Made by a program: the position numbers and the translations under genes
Assembly (NCBI RefSeq): GCF_900142395.1
Contig: NZ_FRAS01000001.1
Coordinates: 496,001 to 560,000 of the forward strand
DNA length: 64,000 bases
Origin: Hymenobacter psychrotolerans DSM 18569
GTDB taxonomy: Bacteria > Bacteroidota > Bacteroidia > Cytophagales > Hymenobacteraceae
Direction of reading: 5' to 3'
Notes under the pieces: model-generated
What the model was told of the DNA's origin: nothing
Database searches by the model: none
Seen by the model: the letters and a program-made list of their open reading frames with translations, nothing else
Shown: in pieces, positions 58,105 through 64,000 of the stretch
Numbering within the stretch: the stretch's first letter is position 1
Layout: each line of letters begins with the position of its first letter

Positions 58105-59076
58105 TTAGCTTTCGCGCTCCAGCAACTGCAGTGCCAACTGGCGTAGCGGCTCCTTGCGGGCAGCAGGCGTAGCTACCCGCTCCAGGTGGTGCAGGGCATC
58201 TGCGAAATAGCGGTTGATGAGGGCTTCCGTTTGCGGACGAACGTCCAGCTTGTCGTAGACGGCACGCACGGCCTGCACCTTGGCGTCGGCATCCGCTACG
58301 GGCTGGCCGATGTAGCGCGCCAGCTGCGCCTGCTGCGTGGCATCGGCCTGCGCCTGGGCTGTGAGCAGCAGGAACGTTTTCTTGTCGCTCACGATGTCGC
58401 CGCCGACGCGCTTGCCAAAGGTGGCCGCGTCGCCATACACATCCAGCAAGTCGTCGCGCAGCTGAAAGGCCAGGCCAATGTCTACCCCGAACTGGCGCAG
58501 GTGGTCGGCATCCTGCTCGGAGGCTCCGCCCAGGCGCGCGCCCAACTCCAGCGCGAAGCCCAGCAGCACGGCCGTTTTCAGCCGGATCATGTCGAGGTAT
58601 TGGGCAATGCTGACCTGGGTTTCCGTCTCGAAGTTCATGTCCCACTGCTGGCCTTCGCACACCTCGGCGGCCGTCTGGGAGAAGCGGCGCAGCATGGGCG
58701 CCAGCAGCGCCGGCGGCATGTCCAGCAGCAGTTCGTAGGCGCGCACCAGCATTACGTCGCCGCTCAGGATGGCCACGTTGGGGTTCCATTTCTCGTGCAC
58801 CGTGGGCTGACCCCGGCGCAGCGGCGCCTGGTCCATGATGTCGTCGTGCATGAGCGTGAAGTTGTGGAACACCTCCACGGCCAGCGCGGGCTTCAGAGCT
58901 CCGTCCAGCTCATCGGTGAACAGCTGGGCGCCCAGCAGCGTGAGCAACGGCCGGATGCGCTTGCCGCCAAGGGCCATGATGTAGCGGATAGGCTCGTAAA
59001 GAGCGGTAGGCTGGTCGCCGTAGTGCAAGCCGGCGAGGCCGGCCGTGAGTTTGTCGGTGAGGGCAGTGAGGTCCAC
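58105..59076 (-). CDS. Polyprenyl synthetase (trans-isoprenyl diphosphate synthase)
   Basis: A 323-residue all-helical enzyme that condenses isopentenyl diphosphate with allylic diphosphates. First Asp-rich motif DDIMD (residues 78-82) in FTLMHDDIMDQAPLRRG, second in QLRDDLLDVYGD (208-212), with the GGKRIRPLL phosphate site at about 38-46. The residues before the first motif (HNFTLMH) favour a medium- or long-chain product, but that is an inference. It may supply the GGGPS-like enzyme at 18451 or quinone tails. Confidence 0.93.
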   Translation of the reverse strand: MDLTALTDKLTAGLAGLHYGDQPTALYEPIRYIMALGGKRIRPLLTLLGAQLFTDELDGALKPALAVEVFHNFTLMHDDIMDQAPLRRGQPTVHEKWNPNVAILSGDVMLVRAYELLLDMPPALLAPMLRRFSQTAAEVCEGQQWDMNFETETQVSIAQYLDMIRLKTAVLLGFALELGARLGGASEQDADHLRQFGVDIGLAFQLRDDLLDVYGDAATFGKRVGGDIVSDKKTFLLLTAQAQADATQQAQLARYIGQPVADADAKVQAVRAVYDKLDVRPQTEALINRYFADALHHLERVATPAARKEPLRQLALQLLERES

Positions 59077-59206
59077 AGAAACGGGTAAAGGTTCGGAGAG
59101 GAAAGGTACGGAAGAGTAACCGAGCGGCTGGGTAACGGCGCAGGCGGGTCGGACAGCAAACCGGTATCTTCGGGAGGTGTTCTTCTATGCTTAAGCTATT
59201 TCTCCG

Positions 59207-59695
59207 ATGCGTGGTCTGCTTGTCTGCTGCGGCCTGCTGCTGTCTGCGGTAGCCGCTTCCGCCCAGAACTCCTACAACTGGTGGGATGCCCGCAAGCCGG
59301 CGCCGGTTTCCCGGCCGGCCCGCCCGGCTGCCAAACCAGCGGCAACATTGCCTCAACCAGCTCCCACCGACTCATTGCCCCTGACCAGCGGCGGCTACCT
59401 GCGGGTGGAACAGATGCCCGTTTTTCCGGGCGGGCATGAGACGCTTCTGAAGTATATCCACAAGACGCTCCAACGGCCCCGGGGGCCACGGCAGCACGGC
59501 CGGGTGCTCGTGAATCTGATAGTGGCCGCCACCGGCGAAGTCACGGAGGTGCAGGTAGCACCGGGACAAGGCCTCACTCCGGCTTATGATGCCGCCGCTA
59601 TGGAATGCATCAGGCAACTGCCCCGTTTTTATCCGGGCAAGTTCAACGGCCAGGCAGCAGCCACTGCCATTACGCTCCCAGTACACTTCAAGTAG
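59207..59695 (+). CDS. Secreted TonB C-terminal domain protein
   Basis: A 162-residue protein with a cleavable signal peptide (MRGLLVCCGLLLSAVAASAQ, cleavage near ASA-Q), a proline/alanine-rich linker and a C-terminal TonB-type fold: FPGGHETLLKYIHKTLQRPR, then GRVLVNLIVAATGEVTEVQV and AMECIRQLPRFYPGKFNGQA. Because it lacks the usual N-terminal membrane anchor, it may be a periplasmic or partner form rather than a classical energy transducer. A terminator follows. Confidence 0.8.
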   Translation: MRGLLVCCGLLLSAVAASAQNSYNWWDARKPAPVSRPARPAAKPAATLPQPAPTDSLPLTSGGYLRVEQMPVFPGGHETLLKYIHKTLQRPRGPRQHGRVLVNLIVAATGEVTEVQVAPGQGLTPAYDAAAMECIRQLPRFYPGKFNGQAAATAITLPVHFK

Positions 59696-59713
59696 GCGCT
59701 TCGGCATGGCCAT

Positions 59714-59751
59714 AAAAAAGCCCCCGGCACAAGTAGCACCGGGGGCTTTTT
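59714..59751. terminator. Bidirectional intrinsic terminator
   Basis: AAAAAAGCCCCCGG and CCGGGGGCTTTTT pair around an 11-base loop, between the convergent TonB-like and RNase R genes. Confidence 0.92.
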
Positions 59752-59806
59752 CACGGTTGAGGCTGGGGCCGAACTGCTCGGCTGCTCCCTGCCTGCACGA
59801 GCAGAC

Positions 59807-62311
59807 TTACCGGCGGCGCTTGCCTTTGTCGCCGCCGGGGCGGCCGCCGCTGCGCTCGGGGCGGTAGCCGCGGGGCTTGCTGTTCTGGCGGCGCTCCTCC
59901 TGCTCGCGGCGCTTCACGGCATCGGGCCGGTTGTCCACCAGCTCGAAGTCGATAGTGCGGTCGAGCAGGTTGGCGGCTTTCACAACTACCTGCAGCTCGT
60001 CGCCGAACTGGATAATGCGCTTCGTGTTTTTGCCCACGATGCGGTAGTTGTCCTTGTCCAGCTCGAAGAAGTCGCCGGGAATCTCGCTCAGGCGCACCAT
60101 GCCTTCGCACTTGTTCTCCTCGATTTCCACGTACATGCCGCGCTCCGTGAGGCCCGACACCACGCCGGTGAACGTCTCACCGATAACCTCGGACATGAAC
60201 TCCACCTGCTTGTATTTGATGCTGGCCCGCTCAGCGGAAGCCGCCACTTTCTCGCGCTCCGAGGAGTGCTTGCACTCTTCTTCCACGGGCTCCACGTCCA
60301 CGTTCTTGCCGCCTTCCAGGTAGTGCTCCAGCAGGCGGTGGGCCATCATGTCGGGGTAGCGGCGGATGGGCGAGGTGAAGTGCGAGTAGTGGTCGAAGGC
60401 CAGGCCGAAGTGGCCCAGCGGCTCGGTGGTGTAGATGGCCTTGCTCATGGTGCGCACGGCCAGAGTCTGAATCACGTTTTGCTCGGGCCGCCCAATCACC
60501 TCCGACGACAAGTCGTTCAGCTCGGTGCTCAGCTTCTTGGGGTTGGTCAGGTCCAGGTTGTGGCCGAATTTCTTGGCAAACAGCGCGAAGGTCTGCAGGC
60601 GGTCCGGGTCGGGGGCTTCGTGCACGCGGTACACCATGGTCAGGCGCGGCTTGCGGTTCTTGAGCTTGAACACGAACTCGGCCACCTTGCGGTTGGCCAG
60701 CAGCATGAACTCCTCAATCATCTTGTGCGCGTCCTTGCGCTCCTTCACGTACACGCCCAGCGGCTTGCCGTTCTCATCGAGCCGGAACTTCACCTCCTGC
60801 GTTTCGAAGCTGATGGCCCCTTGCTTGAAGCGCTGCGCGCAGAGCTTCTTGGCGATGTTGTTCATGAGCTGAATCTCGGCGGTGTAGTCCGAGTCCAGCC
60901 CTTCGATGCGCTCCTGGGCTTCTTCGTAGGCGAAGCGGCGGTCGGAGTGAATGATGGTTTTACCGAACCACGACTCGTAGAGCTTGCCGTTTTCGTCCAG
61001 CTCAAACACGGCCGAGAAGGTCAGCTTGTCTTCGTTGGGGCGTAGCGAGCAGAGGCCGTTGGAGAGGCGCTCCGGCAGCATGGGAATCACCCGGTCCACG
61101 AGGTACACGGACGTGGCGCGGTGCTTGGCTTCCTGCTCCAGCGCCGTGCCGGGCCGCACGTAGTGCGTCACGTCGGCGATGTGCACCCCGATTTCCCAGT
61201 GGCCATTTTCCAGCTTCTGAATGCTCAGGGCATCGTCGAAGTCTTTGGCGTCGGCCGGGTCGATGGTGAAGGTGGTGATGGGACGGAAGTCGCGGCGGCG
61301 CTCAATCTCGGCCTGCGGAATAACGTCGGAAATAGATTCCGACTCTTCTTCCACTTCAGCCGGAAACTCAAACGGCAGCCCAAACTCGGCCATGATGGCG
61401 TTTATCTCGGCCTCGTTTTCGCCGGCCTGTCCGAAGCTACGAACTACCTCACCTACCGGCGAGCGGCCGGCGTCATCCTCCGGAAACTCGGTAATGCGCA
61501 CCAGCACCTTTTCGCCGTGGTTGGCACCGTGCAGGTTCTCGAACGGCACAAACACGTCGAAGTAAAGCTTGCGGTTGTCAGGCTTCACGAAGCCGATGCC
61601 GCCCTGCAGCTGCAGGCGGCCTACCACTTCCACGCGGTTGCGCTTGAGCACCTCCACCACGTCGCCGACGGGGCGGCCGTCGCGGGAGCCGCGCAGGCGC
61701 AGGCGCACCGTGTCGCCGTGCATGGCAAACTTCAGGCGGTCCGTGAACACGCGCACGTCGTTCTCACTGTCTTCGCTGATAACGAAGGCGTACTTGTCGG
61801 TCGCCAGCGCCACCGTCCCAATGAGGGTTTCGGCGTGGCTGTCGTGGCCATGGCGGCGGCGGGTATCAGCGCCGTCGGCATCCGGAAAGTCGAAGCCTGC
61901 TTCGCGGCGGCGGTGCACCACGGGGTCCTGGCCAAACTCGGTTTCAACCGGGCGGCCGCTACGGCGGGCCGGCACCGGAATATTGCCGGCATTGCGCGGC
62001 CGGCGGCTGCTGGCGGGCTCCGTAGCAGCGTGGGCGGCCCCGGCATCCGTGAGGCGGTACTCGTCGTTCTGGAGCAGCGTAAGCGTGCCGGCGTTTTTCA
62101 GCGCCTTCAGATGGGCAAAGATGTCTTCGCGCTGCTCCTTGGTAGTTACGCCCAGGCGGCGCGAAATCTGGCGGTAGGCGAAGACTTTGCCGGGGTTGTC
62201 GCGGAAGATCCGGAATACAATGTCTTTGGTAATGGGGGCAGCTTCATGGCTGCCGGTTGCTGCCTTCGCGCGGTCGGCGCGGGGGGCGGCGGAGTCGTCT
62301 TTTCTTTTCAT
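59807..62311 (-). CDS. rnr: Ribonuclease R
   Basis: An 834-residue 3'-5' exoribonuclease. In order: an N-terminal helix-turn-helix segment (VFRIFRDNPGKVFAYRQISR), a disordered linker, two cold-shock domains, the RNB catalytic domain with ITTFTIDPADAKDFDDALSI (metal-binding Asp cluster), GHFGLAFDHYSHFTSPIRRYP, and an S1 domain near the end (TFTGVVSGLTERGMYVEIEE). The C-terminal tail is Arg/Gly-rich (RPERSGGRPGGDKGKRRR). The upstream gap of 194 bases holds three small dyads, such as GGAAAGCT (62367) with AGCTTTCC (62383). Confidence 0.95.
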   Translation of the reverse strand: MKRKDDSAAPRADRAKAATGSHEAAPITKDIVFRIFRDNPGKVFAYRQISRRLGVTTKEQREDIFAHLKALKNAGTLTLLQNDEYRLTDAGAAHAATEPASSRRPRNAGNIPVPARRSGRPVETEFGQDPVVHRRREAGFDFPDADGADTRRRHGHDSHAETLIGTVALATDKYAFVISEDSENDVRVFTDRLKFAMHGDTVRLRLRGSRDGRPVGDVVEVLKRNRVEVVGRLQLQGGIGFVKPDNRKLYFDVFVPFENLHGANHGEKVLVRITEFPEDDAGRSPVGEVVRSFGQAGENEAEINAIMAEFGLPFEFPAEVEEESESISDVIPQAEIERRRDFRPITTFTIDPADAKDFDDALSIQKLENGHWEIGVHIADVTHYVRPGTALEQEAKHRATSVYLVDRVIPMLPERLSNGLCSLRPNEDKLTFSAVFELDENGKLYESWFGKTIIHSDRRFAYEEAQERIEGLDSDYTAEIQLMNNIAKKLCAQRFKQGAISFETQEVKFRLDENGKPLGVYVKERKDAHKMIEEFMLLANRKVAEFVFKLKNRKPRLTMVYRVHEAPDPDRLQTFALFAKKFGHNLDLTNPKKLSTELNDLSSEVIGRPEQNVIQTLAVRTMSKAIYTTEPLGHFGLAFDHYSHFTSPIRRYPDMMAHRLLEHYLEGGKNVDVEPVEEECKHSSEREKVAASAERASIKYKQVEFMSEVIGETFTGVVSGLTERGMYVEIEENKCEGMVRLSEIPGDFFELDKDNYRIVGKNTKRIIQFGDELQVVVKAANLLDRTIDFELVDNRPDAVKRREQEERRQNSKPRGYRPERSGGRPGGDKGKRRR

Positions 62312-62505
62312 TTAGAAAATGAGAGCCGCCAGTGGTTGTCTTTTTCGCAGGCGGCAGGGTTGATAGGGAAAGCTGTTTACGAAGCTTTCCGGGTTAAGTA
62401 TGCAGGCCCACAAATGGGCTCTGGGGAGATGATACGGAATATAGCCGGGAATAACTATTCCGGACTACAAATACGGGGTTATGGTTACGTTATGCGCCGG
62501 CCACT

Positions 62506-64000
62506 TTACGCCCGGCTGGCCACGGCGGCCCGGATATCAGCGGGCTCGTCTTTAGGAATAGCAGCCAGCAGCGTGCGGGTGTACTCGTGCTGCGGGTTGG
62601 CGTAGACTTCGGCGGCCGGGCCACTTTCCACAATCTGCCCCTGGCGCATCACCAGAATCCGGTCGGACATGAAGCGGGCCACGGACAGGTCGTGGGTGAT
62701 GAACAGATACGTAATGCCGAACTCACGTTTGAGGTCGTTGAGCAGGTTGAGCACCTGGGCCTGCACCGATACGTCCAGCGCCGACACGGACTCGTCGCAG
62801 ATGATGCACTTGGGCTGCAGCGCCAGGGCCCGCGCAATGCAGATGCGCTGGCGCTGGCCGCCGCTGAACTCGTGCGGGTAGCGCAGGTAGTGCTCCTCCT
62901 TCAGGCCCACCGTGCGCAGCAGCTCCAGCACCCGGTCTTTCTGCTGCTGCCTGGTGCCGCCCACGCCGTGCACCCGCATGGGCTCCAGGATGGCCTCGCC
63001 CACGGTCATCATCGGGTTCAGGGCGGCGTAAGGGTCCTGAAACACCATCTGAAACTCGCGGCGGCGGCGGCGCAGCTGCTCCGCCGGTAGCGTGGCCAGG
63101 TCAACTCCTTCGAACAGGATGCTGCCTGAAGTTGGTTCCACTAGCCGCAACAAGGTTCGGCCCAGCGTGGTCTTGCCGCAGCCCGACTCCCCCACCAGCC
63201 CTACGGTTTCGCCCGGATAGATGTCGAAGCTCACGCCATCCACAGCGCGCACGAATTCCTTCCGGCGGTTGAAGAAGCCCTTGCGAATCGGGAAGTGCAC
63301 GTTCAGGTTTTCGACGCGAAGAATGGGCTCGGCGCGGGTGGCCGCTACTACAGGACCCGCGGCTGCGTCAGGACCAATGCCCGAAGCTGGAGCAGCATCC
63401 AGAGCACCAGCTCCCGGCATGGTTCCGCCGACAACCCCGGCGGCCGGGCCTAGCTGAACCAGCGGCAGTGGTAACCCGGACTCCAGGCCCGGCGCCTCAG
63501 TCAGCCCAAAGCCCGGTTCCACAGGGCGTGAAACAGAATGTTCCACGGGGAACGTTTTGGTGGTTTCAGGAATGCTTTGAGGGACTATTGGAGCAGCTTG
63601 ACTAGTGTCATTAGCAGATAGTTGCGGTAGGCCAGTTTCAGTAGCAGAAAAGCTTCCATCGGCGTTTTCCTGCATGAAATCGGAAACAACAGGAAGTTTT
63701 TTCTTCCCAACCGAAAGTTTTGGCCGGCAGGCCAGCAAGCCTTTCGTGTACGGGTGCTGGGGGTTGGTGAAGATGTCGAGCACCGGCCCCTGCTCCACCA
63801 CGCGGCCGCGGTACATCACCAGAATCCGGTCGGCTATTTCGGCCACTACGCCCAAATCGTGGGTGATGAAGATGACAGCCGTCTGGTGCTGCCGGCGCAG
63901 GTCGTCGATGAGGCGGAGCATGCGCGCCTGCACCGTTACGTCGAGGGCGGTGGTGGGCTCGTCGGCAATGAGGATGGCGGGGTTGCAGGCCATGGCCATG
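62506..64000 (-). CDS. Peptide ABC transporter double ATPase, partial
   Basis: At least 497 residues of a DppD-DppF-type fusion; the start lies beyond the right edge. It opens in the first ATPase at Walker B ([14 protein letters not shown]). A linker of about 130 residues, rich in Ala, Pro and Gly, follows. The second ATPase has Walker [16 protein letters not shown], signature [16 protein letters not shown], Walker [15 protein letters not shown] and the [12 protein letters not shown] switch His. Each half normally pairs in an oligopeptide or dipeptide importer. The linker encodes a parS-like sequence (63539) and is AT-richer than the ATPase parts. Confidence 0.93.
   Translation of the reverse strand, partial: MAMACNPAILIADEPTTALDVTVQARMLRLIDDLRRQHQTAVIFITHDLGVVAEIADRILVMYRGRVVEQGPVLDIFTNPQHPYTKGLLACRPKLSVGKKKLPVVSDFMQENADGSFSATETGLPQLSANDTSQAAPIVPQSIPETTKTFPVEHSVSRPVEPGFGLTEAPGLESGLPLPLVQLGPAAGVVGGTMPGAGALDAAPASGIGPDAAAGPVVAATRAEPILRVENLNVHFPIRKGFFNRRKEFVRAVDGVSFDIYPGETVGLVGESGCGKTTLGRTLLRLVEPTSGSILFEGVDLATLPAEQLRRRRREFQMVFQDPYAALNPMMTVGEAILEPMRVHGVGGTRQQQKDRVLELLRTVGLKEEHYLRYPHEFSGGQRQRICIARALALQPKCIICDESVSALDVSVQAQVLNLLNDLKREFGITYLFITHDLSVARFMSDRILVMRQGQIVESGPAAEVYANPQHEYTRTLLAAIPKDEPADIRAAVASRA
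63539..63554. promoter_or_regulatory. Weaker parS-like sequence inside the ABC linker
   Basis: TGTTCCACGGGGAACG matches TGTTNCACGTGNAACA except at the central T (G here) and the last base. It lies in the poorly conserved, AT-richer linker, where bases are free to vary. Another GTTCCAC...GTGAAAC inverted pair precedes it (63516-63534). Confidence 0.35.

Overview
The window looks like chromosome from a GC-rich member of the Bacteroidota, most likely a Hymenobacter-type Cytophagales bacterium. The evidence is the Bacteroidota promoter pattern (TTG, about 17-20 bases, TAnnTTTG) at several transcription units, few Shine-Dalgarno sequences, a DUF4270 lipoprotein beside a half-length GT5 protein and glmS, a bacterial geranylgeranylglyceryl phosphate synthase, a DksA-like protein without a complete zinc finger, and a CoaX/outer-membrane protein/LptC cluster. 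No genus was confirmed by any search.

Layout. 1-1770: two genes of an iron-sulfur (heterodisulfide-reductase-like) electron-transfer module, the first cut by the window edge. 1902-2432: tRNA-Phe with promoter and terminator, then a small orphan ORF. 2514-15005: a complete phenylacetate catabolic cluster, all on the minus strand (paaK, a TetR regulator, paaE, paaA, B, C, D, paaG, paaH, paaI, thiolase, paaZ and a second crotonase). Two matching palindromes, before paaK and before paaA, are good candidate operators for the TetR protein. 15.0-24.1 kb: a fasciclin gene with a possibly frameshifted leader, a DnaJ/TPR membrane protein, a holin-like pair, an ether-lipid enzyme, an AraC regulator, an acyl-CoA dehydrogenase, a zinc peptidase, a heptose-phosphate adenylyltransferase and a flippase-like protein. 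24.1-34.6 kb: panD and panC on minus, then on plus a GT5-like protein, DUF4270 lipoprotein, glmS, RidA, pentapeptide protein, gltX and AIM24-like protein. 34.7-52.0 kb: mostly minus-strand envelope and housekeeping genes (GH3-like protein, lptB, recJ, TPR protein, PPIase, lptC, beta-barrel protein, coaX, pseudouridine synthase, dksA-like, ribH, pdhA). 52.1-53.6 kb: recF and a DUF721/DciA-like gene.

53.6-55.26 kb is different: about 950 bases of AT-richer DNA with no convincing gene, then a lone helix-turn-helix gene. The stop codon of that gene overlaps a 32-base near-perfect palindrome whose centre is a near-consensus parS site. A cluster of TGTWACA words lies in and upstream of the gene. 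This is the part least explained by known gene families, and the adjacent recF and DUF721 genes make a link to chromosome segregation or origin biology worth testing.

55.26-64.0 kb: glycerophosphodiesterase, DUF2939, a PLDc_N-like small membrane protein, rhomboid protease, polyprenyl synthetase, a secreted TonB-like protein, RNase R, and a double ATPase of a peptide ABC transporter cut by the right edge. Many intergenic gaps hold long perfect or near-perfect dyads, some without T-runs, beside ordinary intrinsic terminators. I saw no CRISPR array, insertion sequence or rRNA.
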